Assembly: GCA_039916305.1 (NCBI GenBank)
Contig: JBDSLR010000038.1
Location: 96,152 to 160,151, forward strand
DNA length: 64,000 bases
Direction: 5' to 3'
From: JACMLD01 sp039916305
GTDB taxonomy: Bacteria; Bacteroidota; Bacteroidia; Chitinophagales; Chitinophagaceae
The notes beneath the pieces were generated by a model. It was not told the origin of the DNA, did no database searches, and worked only from the letters and a program-made list of their open reading frames with translations. Positions 36,801-44,841 of the stretch are shown piece by piece; the first letter of the stretch is position 1; every line of letters starts with the position of its first letter. The translations under genes were made by a program, and so were the position numbers.

Positions 36801-38013
36801 CGGCAAAGTTTCTTTTGCAATACGTGAAACAGATAACATGGTCATCATTCAGGTGGCTGACAATGGTTATGGTATCCCTGCTGAAACCGGGGAAAAATTA
36901 TTTGAGAAATTTTACCGGGTGCAGGGAAGCAAATCGGCATTTGCTCCCGGTTTCGGTATTGGCCTCTACCTGGTAAAATATTTTACAGAAGCCCATGAGG
37001 GAACAATAAGTTACCAGAGCGAACCCGGAAACGGCACTTGTTTTACAATAGAATTTCCGAAAGAGAAATTACAGCCGGTCGAGCCGCTTAGGATGGAAAC
37101 GGCAACTGCAGCACCGGCTTTTCTGGAAGAGCTGGCCGGTGGCGATATGCATTTGGAAGAAGATTTGTTACCACAACCTGTGGCGTCTGCAACCTTAGCG
37201 CCTTTGGTTACTGAGAAGCAAAAAATGCTGGTGATAGACGATGATATGCAAATGCGGCATTATATAGTAAGCATGTTTAATCAGAAATTTGCTGTTTATG
37301 AAGCAGGCAGCGGAGAGGAGGGAATGGCTACGGCGGAACAGTATGAGCCCGATATCATTATTACAGATATAAAAATGGAGGGCATGAATGGGATAGAACT
37401 CTGCAAAGCCATTAAAATCAACCCATCCCTGAATCATATACCGGTTATTCTGCTTACCGGCACCTCCTCGGCTGATACAAAGCTGGAAGGAGTAGAAGGC
37501 GGGGCGGATGATTATATCACGAAACCTTTTGAAAAAGAATTATTGGTTGCCCGGGTCACCAATTTGCTGAAAAGCCGCAGCAACCTGCAGAAATATTTTT
37601 TTAATGAGATAACACTCAATAAGAACAGCCTCAAAATATCTGCAGAATACAAGGAGTTCCTGGAAAAATGCATTTCAATTGTTGAGCAGCACCTGGATGA
37701 CGATGTATTCACTATAAGGCAGCTGGCGGCGGAGATAGGCATGAGCCATTCTACCGTCTACAAAAAAATAAGAACCATCTCCGGGCAGTCCTTAAATAGC
37801 TTTATCCGGTTTATTCGTCTCCGTAAAGCCGCAGAACTATTTATAAATACCAACCAAAATGTTAATGAGGTGGCTTTCCGGGTGGGTATCAATGATGCCA
37901 GATATTTCCGGGAGCAGTTTAATAAACTGTTTGGCATGAACCCCTCAGAATACATTAAAAAATTCCGCCGGCCATTCGATAATCAATATAGCCTGGACAG
38001 GGATAAGTTTTAA
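33817..38013 (+). CDS. Hybrid two-component system sensor/regulator (HTCS) of the PUL
   Basis: This 1398-residue single-protein signalling system has a signal peptide (MKTLSVKYWLLMVCCIYCMPASA is the region, cleavage near 23). About 14 propeller blades follow (repeated LWVGT/GLNRYDG motifs to about 690), then a Y_Y_Y domain (about 700-780) and one TM helix (about 785-805). HisKA carries H869 in ISHEFRTPLTL, HATPase_c has DNGYGIP and GFGIGLYLVKYF, REC carries D1184 in ITDIKMEGMNG, and an AraC-type HTH (about 1290-1395) ends the protein. Known role of HTCS: bind an oligosaccharide in the periplasm and switch on the neighbouring PUL. All catalytic residues are present. It opens the 30-kb glycan locus. 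Confidence 0.96.
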   Translation: MKTLSVKYWLLMVCCIYCMPASAFNNLPIGYIGIENGLSNNTVRCIYQDKRGFMWFGTTDGLNRYDGYDFKVFRNKLKNNNSLVHNIVSAIAEDKSNYLWIGTRQGVSRVDDVAGTFTTITWMPGVHQKAEPITAVVRDLKTDSNNNVFIGTEGLGLLLCKNGSTNAVTVPLSGAQGVTSHYGIHAIEIDIHNRVWVLVQNHGLGLYDAGACVIKIINATLPSAICLESDGDHVWVGAADRIYQYSIRENRMTETGVQSQDTKLPGTALSLLLDKTGQLWVGTFGSGISIWNMPAQKISRMQPGDNKNALAGGAIYAIYEDRESRKWIGSRAGINVIEPRENRFRAITHEPGNASSLSGNVVSAFYEAPDGNLWVGTDGDGLNVWNRKKNIFTVYAHAATDNKSISGNFITSIIADHKKNTWIASFTNGIDRFDSARRQFKHYNCINPVSGKENKVIFTMYEDADKQVWAAALRQTGIYGALYRYNTSTDNFEAFDTDLSDFFTLNEDRSGNLWGGNLNQLVKIDKINRKHQFFATGHTVRVVHEDKLGNLWVGTEGGGLLLFDRKKKTIAERYTTDEGLCNNVILSILEDSAGNLWMSTYNGLSKFNISARKFSNYDQGDGLSSKQFYFNAALALRSGEMVFGSIKGFTLFNPGSIGQVNRMPALQLTGIQVNNAGIEDNNSFITSLSRYKIESLQVPYDAAVFSFNYTALEYSSPNKITYAYFMEGWDRKWNYSENNRTATYTHINEGSYTLRIKCTNAEGLWNPDEIALKIVVLPPWYRTWWAYMMYSCLAFALVYFYYTYKIRQTRLRYQLNIAHLKSEKEQAELSRERAEHQMERTEHEKERLISEKEKEMNDKRLSFFTDISHEFRTPLTLIINPIKDILRKSGVDKNDDKHELNIVQRNARRLLSLLDQLLLFRKADSGADTIKPTRLSFYNLSKDVYLCFIQQAKSKQVEYLFECNNENLAVYADREKMEIILYNLISNALKYTPAGGKVSFAIRETDNMVIIQVADNGYGIPAETGEKLFEKFYRVQGSKSAFAPGFGIGLYLVKYFTEAHEGTISYQSEPGNGTCFTIEFPKEKLQPVEPLRMETATAAPAFLEELAGGDMHLEEDLLPQPVASATLAPLVTEKQKMLVIDDDMQMRHYIVSMFNQKFAVYEAGSGEEGMATAEQYEPDIIITDIKMEGMNGIELCKAIKINPSLNHIPVILLTGTSSADTKLEGVEGGADDYITKPFEKELLVARVTNLLKSRSNLQKYFFNEITLNKNSLKISAEYKEFLEKCISIVEQHLDDDVFTIRQLAAEIGMSHSTVYKKIRTISGQSLNSFIRFIRLRKAAELFINTNQNVNEVAFRVGINDARYFREQFNKLFGMNPSEYIKKFRRPFDNQYSLDRDKF

Positions 38014-38335
38014 TTCATCTTTGCTTTCTGCCCCGTTCTATACTGTTCAGGCCAGCTACACAGCAACCTTTACGGCAGTTCCTCACCGCTACGCAATCTT
38101 CATTCATCCTGGTGGAGCTTTTTTCCATCCAACAACCATTTACTTGTACAATAATTGGTTTGCCCACTTGTTACCCTGAAAATAACTGATTTACCCCCTT
38201 TTTTATGAGAATACCCCCCTGTCCAATTTTTAATGCGGACGCTACTTTTACAGTGCTAAATCGGTTTACCTGTACCGTGCCTGAAAAAAAAATACGATTG
38301 TTTATGTCATTAACAACTCAGCCAGCCGAAAAACC
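38014..38335. other. Intergenic region with a LacI-like palindrome
   Basis: This 322-bp stretch lies between the HTCS and the lacI-type gene. TAAA-TCGG-TTTA (38257-38268) is a near-palindrome (10 of 12 positions) with the central CG that LacI-family operators need. It lies 68 bp upstream of the LacI-type start, suggesting autoregulation. A half-match (TAAACCG) occurs just before susC at 39467-39473. Evidence is weak. Confidence 0.3.
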
Positions 38336-39364
38336 GTGAAGAAAAAAGCCTCCATACACGATATTGCCAGGCAGTTGAAAGTGTCTGCCACCACAGTTTC
38401 ATTTATCTTAAATGGAAAAGCGGAAGAGAAACGCATCAGCAGCGGCCTTGAAAAGAGCGTGCTGGAATATGTGCGCAGTATCGGTTTTCAACGCAACCAG
38501 ATAGCCCAGAGCCTCCGCACCGGAAAGACCAAAATCATTGGCATGCTGGTAGAAGATATAGCGGATCCTTTTTTCTCTGCTATCGCAAGAATAGTGGAAG
38601 AGCAAGCCTATAAAGAAGGGTATAAAATTTTCAATTCAAGTACGGAAAATGATATGCATAAGGCAAAAGCACTTATCAGGGTTTTGCGCGAGCGGCAGGT
38701 AGATGGTTATATCATAGCTCCAACCAACGGCATTGAAGCAGATATACAATTGCTTATTGAAGACAATTTTCCGGTTGTGCTGTTCGACCGGTATTTTCCC
38801 GGACTTGCTACGCAAAATGTGGTGGTAGACAATACCGGGGGTGCTTATAACGCAGTAAACCATCTTTTTGAAAACAATTGTGTCCATATCGCGCTGGTAA
38901 CGCTTGAATCTGAACAGGTGCAGATGCAGAACCGGCTGAATGGCTACCTCCGGTGTATAAACGAAAATCAACTGACGCAATACATACTCAGGATTCCGTA
39001 TAATTTAACTCATGAGGAAAGGGCGTACCTGATTAATTCATTCCTTACCGCGCACCCTGCACTGGATGGAATTTTGTTTGCCACCAATTATCTGGCTATC
39101 AGTGGCCTTGAAGCCATTCAGCAACTTAGCCTCAGCATACCAGAAGATATTGCGATAGTAGGGTTTGATGACAATACCCATTTTGCTTTGTTTTCCCCCT
39201 CCATTTCGGCCGTAGCCCAGCCAATAGCGGCCATGTCAGAAAAAGTAATTGAAAAATTGATGACCAGGCTTTCAGCAGAAGATAAAACAACGGTTAGGGA
39301 AACCATCGTGTTGCCCACACAACTTATCGTTCGGCAATCTTCCCGTCGTGGCAGCATCGTATAA
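38336..39364 (+). CDS. LacI-family transcriptional regulator
   Basis: This 342-residue protein has an N-terminal LacI helix-turn-helix (SIHDIARQLKVSATTVSFIL, residues 6-25) with a hinge region. A periplasmic-binding-protein-like sensor domain follows (IIGMLVEDIADPFFSAIARI, FPVVLFDRYFPG, VVVDNTGGAYNAVNHLF, AIVGFDDNTHFALFSPSISA). It starts at GTG (38336). Its position between the HTCS and susC suggests it controls the same locus, probably releasing DNA when it binds a sugar from the pathway. Two regulators for one susCD pair is unusual. Confidence 0.93.
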   Translation: MKKKASIHDIARQLKVSATTVSFILNGKAEEKRISSGLEKSVLEYVRSIGFQRNQIAQSLRTGKTKIIGMLVEDIADPFFSAIARIVEEQAYKEGYKIFNSSTENDMHKAKALIRVLRERQVDGYIIAPTNGIEADIQLLIEDNFPVVLFDRYFPGLATQNVVVDNTGGAYNAVNHLFENNCVHIALVTLESEQVQMQNRLNGYLRCINENQLTQYILRIPYNLTHEERAYLINSFLTAHPALDGILFATNYLAISGLEAIQQLSLSIPEDIAIVGFDDNTHFALFSPSISAVAQPIAAMSEKVIEKLMTRLSAEDKTTVRETIVLPTQLIVRQSSRRGSIV

Positions 39365-39488
39365 TGCATTTTGAAAAACCATAAGTATTGTTTCAGCAGA
39401 AAAAAAGACACTGTTAAAAACCATTTGAATTACAACAACCAAATTAACATGTTTCATTACATTTTTTAAACCGTCAAACTTGCCATTT

Positions 39489-42400
39489 ATGAGAAAAATT
39501 GTCCAGCTTTTGGGAAATGGTATTCAGCTATCTTTCCTGTTTCTTATTTGTTTTGTTGTATGCACGCAGCAGGTAAATGCCCAGTCCGCTAAGACAGTTT
39601 CCGGCACTGTGATAAATGCCCAGACTGCTGAGCCTGTTGCGGGCGCCTCTGTATCCATTAAAAAATCAAAAAATGGCGTATCCACCAATGAGAAAGGGGA
39701 ATTCAGCATTGCTGTAAATGCTGGTGACGCGTTGGTGATTAGTAGTGTTGGCTATGATCCACAGGAAATAAAACCGGGTGGAGATGGAACGCTTACTGTA
39801 AAACTAATCAGCACTAACCAGCAATTAAACGATGTGGTAGTGGTAGGATATGGAAGTCGGAAAAAAGCTACCCTCACCGGTTCCATTGCTACAGTTGATT
39901 CAAAAGTTTTCCAGGACCGGGGCCCTACTGCTAACCCGCTTGCTGCTTTACAGGGCCAGGTGCCCGGCGTGGTGGTTACCCGCAGTTCATCTGCACCCGG
40001 CAGGGAAGGATGGAATTTTCAGATAAGGGGCGCTACCTCTACAAACGGAACAGAGCCACTGGTTATAGTAGACGGTTTACCACTGGTAAGTTTAAATGCA
40101 CTGAACTCTATTAATCCAAATGATATTGATAATATGTCTTTTTTGAAAGATGCATCAGCGGCTATTTATGGTGCCCGCGGTGCAGGAGGTGTTGTATTGA
40201 TCACCACCAAAAAAGCAAAAGCAGGCAAGCCTGTTATACAGTATGATGGGTCAGTTTCATTTAAAAAAATAGGATTGCAGCCGCAGCTGATCAACGTGAA
40301 GCAATTTGGCCAGGGCCTGGTAGATGGTACCACCAATGATTATTATGGTGTTGCTCCTACCAGTTTTATATGGTATAAGCTGGGACAACTGCAGCTGAAC
40401 GCGCCCGACAGTGGATATATTGATATGAATGTGGCGTATAATATGGATTGGGCAACCGGAAAGCTGACTTATATTGGCGGGGCTGTAACACCTTCTTCCA
40501 ACCTGGCCAATCCTGGTTTTGGGGATGTAAAAGATTTTACTTTTTTTAATACCAACTGGGTAAATACCCTCTGGGGCAACACTACTTCTACACAGCACAA
40601 TATCAGCTTATCGGGCCGCACAGATAAATCAGGCTATCGTTTATCGCTCGGCTATATGGATGATGGCAGCCTGCTGCAATGGGGTAATAATTCAAACAAA
40701 AGATACAATGTGCGGCTGTCAAATGATTATAATTTTTCAGACAAGTTTAAACTGGAGACTATTATAGCCCTTGAAAAAAATGATATTGTGCAGCCTACCC
40801 AGATAGGCGCTGTATTGGGCCAATACCAGCAGCCCGGTTTTCCAACGGCTACCAAACTGGGTCAGCCCTATGGTTGGGGTACGCAATACAGTCCCAACTG
40901 GCTGGCGGCATTGGGTGGAGATCAGAAAGAATACAATACCCGGATCTTTGCAAATTTCCGCGCTACCTACTCATTTAATAAACACTTGCGCCTCATTGGC
41001 CAGGGTGGCTACAACTGGAATGTTACCGATATAAAAACACAGCAAAAAACAATCAGTAACTGGTACAATTATGCGGGTTACCAGAAGGGTTCACCCGATA
41101 ATCCAAGCCAGGTAAATTCTTACTACCAGCGGCAACTGATTAAAGACCCGTATTATAACCTCAATGCATACCTGGAGTACCAGAATACATTCAAGGGAGC
41201 GCATGATTTCGGTATAACGGCAGGTACAAACTATGAGCGTGATGAACTCAACTCATACACGGCGCGGACGAATTATATTGCCAATGACAATGTTCCCTCA
41301 CTTAACCTGGGTATTGGAGATGCTACCACAAAATCGGTTACAGAGAGCCAGAGCCATTATGCCATTGGGTCTTATTTCGGCAGGCTGAATTATGCGTATA
41401 AAAACAAATACCTTTTTGAAGCCAACGCACGGTATGACGGTTCTTCTAAATTTGCCGCAGCAGACAGGTGGAAATTATTCTATGGTTTTTCTGCAGGCTG
41501 GCGGGTAATGCAGGAAGGTTTTATGAAGCATGTTAAGTTCCTGGATGATTTGAAAATCCGCGCTTCTTTTGGTACGGTAGGTAACCAGAGCGGAATTAAC
41601 CTTTACGATTACCTGCAGCTGTTAAACGTGAGTTCAAATACCACCGGTGCTACCAATAGCGGATTTCCTATCATAGGTACGGGCACTGTGGTGTACACTG
41701 CACCTACTGCTAATCTGGTAAGTCTAAACCGTACCTGGGAAAAAGTACAGACAAAAAACCTGGGTCTTGATTTCGCTGTCTTAAAAAGCCGCCTTTCGGG
41801 AAGCTTTGATTATTTTATAAAAGATAATATCAATATGCTGCTGGGCCAGCAGTTTCCTGCTGTGCTGGGCGCCACTGCCCCCAGTTTAAACCTAGGTCAT
41901 CTCAGAGCGCATGGATGGGAGGCGCTGCTGTTATGGAAAGATAATATGGGCAAATTCAATTACCATATAAGCGCTACCATTACAGATAACAACAATAAGC
42001 TCCTTAGTTATTCAGCCAATTCTGTAACGGGCCAGGGATATAACGGGGCCGTGCAGGGTTATCCGGTAGGTTCGTATTTTGGTTTGCAGTATGCCGGCCG
42101 TATCCAGGATCAAAAAATACTGGATGCCTACCGGCTACTGGCAACCGGAAATAATATAAGCATGCCCATTACCACAGGTACTTTACCAGGCGTGAGGCTG
42201 GGAGATAATATGTATGTTGATCAAAACAAGGATGGTAAATTAACAACACCCGGAGATTTGGTTTACCTGGGCCGTGATGATCCACGTTATACCTATGCTG
42301 CCAACCTGGGTGCAGAATGGAAAGGATTTGATTTTGCGGTTACTTTCCAGGGGGTTGGTAAAAGAACCATTTTCAGGGAAGGCAACTGGCGTGTACCGTT

Positions 42401-42800
42401 CGGTTCTATTTTTCAGGGACAAACAGATTTCTGGGTAGGCAAAACATGGACACCTGCCAATACCGGCGCGTATTATCCGGTACTGAGTACAGGCCAAAAT
42501 GGTACCACTTATAATAACTACAATTACCAGATTTCTGACTGGTCAGTTGAAAACGGTGCTTATGTAAGGTTAAAGAACCTGGTGCTGGGTTATACTATTC
42601 CAAAGCAAATTATGCAAAAAGCCAAAATTCAGAAACTGAGGATCTATTTTTCCGGTAACGATTTATGGGAGGCTTCACATATCCGCGATGGATGGGATCC
42701 GGAAGCCACCAGGAGTATAGGCAGGGCCAACAATGAATCTGGCATAACCCGCTATCCTTTTTACCGGTATATCACTTTTGGTGTAAATGTTACCTTCTAA
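39489..42800 (+). CDS. susC-like: SusC-type TonB-dependent outer-membrane receptor
   Basis: This protein of about 1103 residues has a signal peptide (MRKIVQLLGNGIQLSFLFLI, continuing to VNAQ). A CarboxypepD_reg-like domain follows (about 33-110, VSGTVINAQTAEPVAGASVS) with a plug domain (LNDVVVVGYGSRKKATLTGS, PLVIVDGLPL, DASAAIYGARGAGGVVLITT). The 22-strand barrel ends in YITFGVNVTF, with a terminal Phe. It imports oligosaccharides, with SusD as lid. ATG 39489 is preferred to a TTG at 39480. The susD gene begins 20 bp after the stop, so the pair is co-transcribed. It should be induced by the HTCS and/or LacI regulator. Confidence 0.96.
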   Translation: MRKIVQLLGNGIQLSFLFLICFVVCTQQVNAQSAKTVSGTVINAQTAEPVAGASVSIKKSKNGVSTNEKGEFSIAVNAGDALVISSVGYDPQEIKPGGDGTLTVKLISTNQQLNDVVVVGYGSRKKATLTGSIATVDSKVFQDRGPTANPLAALQGQVPGVVVTRSSSAPGREGWNFQIRGATSTNGTEPLVIVDGLPLVSLNALNSINPNDIDNMSFLKDASAAIYGARGAGGVVLITTKKAKAGKPVIQYDGSVSFKKIGLQPQLINVKQFGQGLVDGTTNDYYGVAPTSFIWYKLGQLQLNAPDSGYIDMNVAYNMDWATGKLTYIGGAVTPSSNLANPGFGDVKDFTFFNTNWVNTLWGNTTSTQHNISLSGRTDKSGYRLSLGYMDDGSLLQWGNNSNKRYNVRLSNDYNFSDKFKLETIIALEKNDIVQPTQIGAVLGQYQQPGFPTATKLGQPYGWGTQYSPNWLAALGGDQKEYNTRIFANFRATYSFNKHLRLIGQGGYNWNVTDIKTQQKTISNWYNYAGYQKGSPDNPSQVNSYYQRQLIKDPYYNLNAYLEYQNTFKGAHDFGITAGTNYERDELNSYTARTNYIANDNVPSLNLGIGDATTKSVTESQSHYAIGSYFGRLNYAYKNKYLFEANARYDGSSKFAAADRWKLFYGFSAGWRVMQEGFMKHVKFLDDLKIRASFGTVGNQSGINLYDYLQLLNVSSNTTGATNSGFPIIGTGTVVYTAPTANLVSLNRTWEKVQTKNLGLDFAVLKSRLSGSFDYFIKDNINMLLGQQFPAVLGATAPSLNLGHLRAHGWEALLLWKDNMGKFNYHISATITDNNNKLLSYSANSVTGQGYNGAVQGYPVGSYFGLQYAGRIQDQKILDAYRLLATGNNISMPITTGTLPGVRLGDNMYVDQNKDGKLTTPGDLVYLGRDDPRYTYAANLGAEWKGFDFAVTFQGVGKRTIFREGNWRVPFGSIFQGQTDFWVGKTWTPANTGAYYPVLSTGQNGTTYNNYNYQISDWSVENGAYVRLKNLVLGYTIPKQIMQKAKIQKLRIYFSGNDLWEASHIRDGWDPEATRSIGRANNESGITRYPFYRYITFGVNVTF

Positions 42801-42819
42801 CTTTTTAATCTTACAGGCA

Positions 42820-44613
42820 ATGAAAAATTTATCAGTTATTTATATATCAATACTCACGGTGGTGATGGCGGTTACACAATACAGTTGTAATAAAGGGCTG
42901 GATCTAAAACCCCTTGACCAGCTTTCTGATGCCTCTTACTGGCAAACACCCAATGATTTTATGCTGGCCGCAAATAAATTTTATACTTACCAGCGCACTT
43001 TTGTAGACGTATTACAGGATAATCCGCATTCCGATTCCAGGTCTGATTATGGTGGCATCAATGCCTTTAGCCGCGGGCTGAATACAGCGCCCACTTCAGA
43101 CGGAACTTATAATACTGATTACACCCGGATAAGAGAAATAAATTACCTGCTCGCAAAAGCTGCCGCCTACGCGTCACCAGCTGATATTAAAAAATATGTA
43201 GCGGAAGCTAAATTTTTCAGGGCCTATTTATATTTTGATTTGCTGCAGGTTTATGGCGCAGTACCACTGGTTACGAAACCTTTGGGCACCGGATCTGTAG
43301 AATTAATGGCACCCAGAACCGGCCGCGACTCTATAGCAGATTTCATTATTGCAGATTTGAATGCAGCTATACCCGATCTGCCGCTGGAGAGTGCCAACGC
43401 TGCAACAGATAAAGGAAGAATTACAAAAGGATCTGCGCAGGCATTTCTGTCGAGGGTAGCATTGTTTGAAGGCACCTGGCAGAAATTCAGGAATGGCAGT
43501 TCAGCACGGTATAGTGCATTACTGGATATGGCGGTTACTGCCAGTAACCAGGTTATCAGCAGTAATGAATATGCGCTGTTTGCTCCTGCTGTATTGGGTG
43601 ACTCTGCACTAAAATATCTAATGATCCTGGAGAATCAAAAATCAAATCCGGCAGGCGTACAAAAATCGGCTAACAAAGAATACATACAGGCAAACCGGTA
43701 CGACCAGGCAATCCGGCAGGTAAGGTTTAATATTTCGCAAACCGGTACACCTGGTTTTACCAGGCGGCTGGCCAATATTTATCTCTGTAATGATGGATTG
43801 CCCATCGAAAAATCAGCGTTGTTCCAGGGATATGCATTAATGAAAACTGAATTTGCCAACCGGGATAACCGTATGCGTTATAATATGAAAGTTGCCGGCG
43901 GTTATTATTGGAAAGGAAATAATAACTGGCATATTAACTGGGATTGGAGTGCGCCGGACCTGGCAAATGCCGATGCCTCTCCCTGGAGACCATATGCCAA
44001 TACTACCAGTGGATACGGCGGGCAAAAATGGGTGGCAGAGCGGCAGGTACCTGATAACGAAGAATCATATGATTACCCGGTTATCCGTTACGCAGAGGTA
44101 TTATTAATTTATGCGGAAGCTGCTTTTGAACGCAATGGAACCATTACGGATGCAGAATTGGATAAATCGCTGAACCTTGTCCGTAACCGTGTAAATAAAA
44201 CGATGCCTAAACTAAGCAATGCATTTGTTGCGGCCAACGGACTAGATATGAGAAGGGAGATAAGAAGAGAACGTACAGTAGAATTTGTTGGCGAAGGATT
44301 CAGGACAGATGACTTGAAACGCTGGCACAATGCGGTGGGTGGTCCTAACCTCGGCGCTGATGATGAAGATCCGCTTATTGGGTCCAATGTAATGCTGCAG
44401 AAAGTATTGGGTATTAAATGGGCGGGTACAGAATTTCAAACAGCATGGCCTTCACAGTCGGCTACTGCAAAATACAGCAGCGCCAATATTTACCTGGATG
44501 GGGCGCTCGTGATTGATGCAGCCAGGTCTTTTTCTGAAAAAAATTATTTGTTGCCGGTACCCACCACACAGATTCAGTTAAATCCAAACCTGAGTCAGAA
44601 CCCCAATTGGTAA
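42820..44613 (+). CDS. susD-like: SusD-type glycan-binding lipoprotein
   Basis: This protein of about 597 residues has a lipoprotein signal (ILTVVMAVTQYSCNKG, Cys near 24) and the SusD fold. An N-terminal region (LKPLDQLSDASYWQTPNDF) and TPR-like helices (YLLAKAAAYASP, EAKFFRAYLYFDLLQVYGAV) are followed by the C-terminal RagB/SusD region (VRNRVNKTMP, DMRREIRRERTVEFVGEG, NYLLPVPTTQIQLNPNLSQN). It is anchored on the cell surface and captures glycan for the SusC channel. An upstream ATG overlapping susC (42787) would add 11 residues and is less likely. The 3' flank contains two hairpins. Confidence 0.96.
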   Translation: MKNLSVIYISILTVVMAVTQYSCNKGLDLKPLDQLSDASYWQTPNDFMLAANKFYTYQRTFVDVLQDNPHSDSRSDYGGINAFSRGLNTAPTSDGTYNTDYTRIREINYLLAKAAAYASPADIKKYVAEAKFFRAYLYFDLLQVYGAVPLVTKPLGTGSVELMAPRTGRDSIADFIIADLNAAIPDLPLESANAATDKGRITKGSAQAFLSRVALFEGTWQKFRNGSSARYSALLDMAVTASNQVISSNEYALFAPAVLGDSALKYLMILENQKSNPAGVQKSANKEYIQANRYDQAIRQVRFNISQTGTPGFTRRLANIYLCNDGLPIEKSALFQGYALMKTEFANRDNRMRYNMKVAGGYYWKGNNNWHINWDWSAPDLANADASPWRPYANTTSGYGGQKWVAERQVPDNEESYDYPVIRYAEVLLIYAEAAFERNGTITDAELDKSLNLVRNRVNKTMPKLSNAFVAANGLDMRREIRRERTVEFVGEGFRTDDLKRWHNAVGGPNLGADDEDPLIGSNVMLQKVLGIKWAGTEFQTAWPSQSATAKYSSANIYLDGALVIDAARSFSEKNYLLPVPTTQIQLNPNLSQNPNW

Positions 44614-44630
44614 TTGATTGTAAAGGGCTT

Positions 44631-44689
44631 CATAAAAGGGCAGCACCTCTTTCATTTAGCAATAGTAAACAGGCTGGCTGCCCTTTATG
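44631..44689 (+). terminator. Hairpin after susD (terminator or attenuator)
   Basis: CATAAAAGGGCAGC (44631-44644) and GCTGCCCTTTATG (44677-44689) pair over 13 bp with one bulged A; the loop is 32 nt. It starts 18 bp after the susD stop. A long T-run does not follow, so it is more likely an attenuator or an mRNA-stabilising 3' structure that separates susCD levels from the enzyme genes. Confidence 0.6.
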
Positions 44690-44726
44690 AATTGTTTGAA
44701 TTTGCGGTAGCACGCAGCAACATCTA

Positions 44727-44759
44727 TCTTTTATCGAACGCCGTGCGTTGGATAAAAGA
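44727..44759 (+). terminator. Second hairpin between susD and the lyase gene
   Basis: TCTTTTATC (44727-44735) pairs with GATAAAAGA (44751-44759). Inside, AACGC (44737-44741, with the adjoining A) and GCGTT (44745-44749) continue the stem after one G-G mismatch, leaving a CGT loop. Total stem is about 14 bp. It lies 38 bp after the first hairpin and 83 bp before the lyase start. Confidence 0.55.
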
Positions 44760-44841
44760 GCTATCAGTTTGTTATTCAATTCAGTGTAGAGCGGTAATAT
44801 CGGGGGTCGGATTTTTTTGACTAAGTCACCATAAAAAAAGA

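Noticed and set aside
39412..39449. TGTTAA and TTAACA inverted repeat before susC
   Set aside because: Arms of only 6 bp, far apart (26 nt), in AT-rich DNA; not distinguishable from chance.
44614..44820. Plus-strand frame between susD and the lyase gene
   Set aside because: It coincides with two hairpins; the translation follows the inverted repeats and has no protein features.
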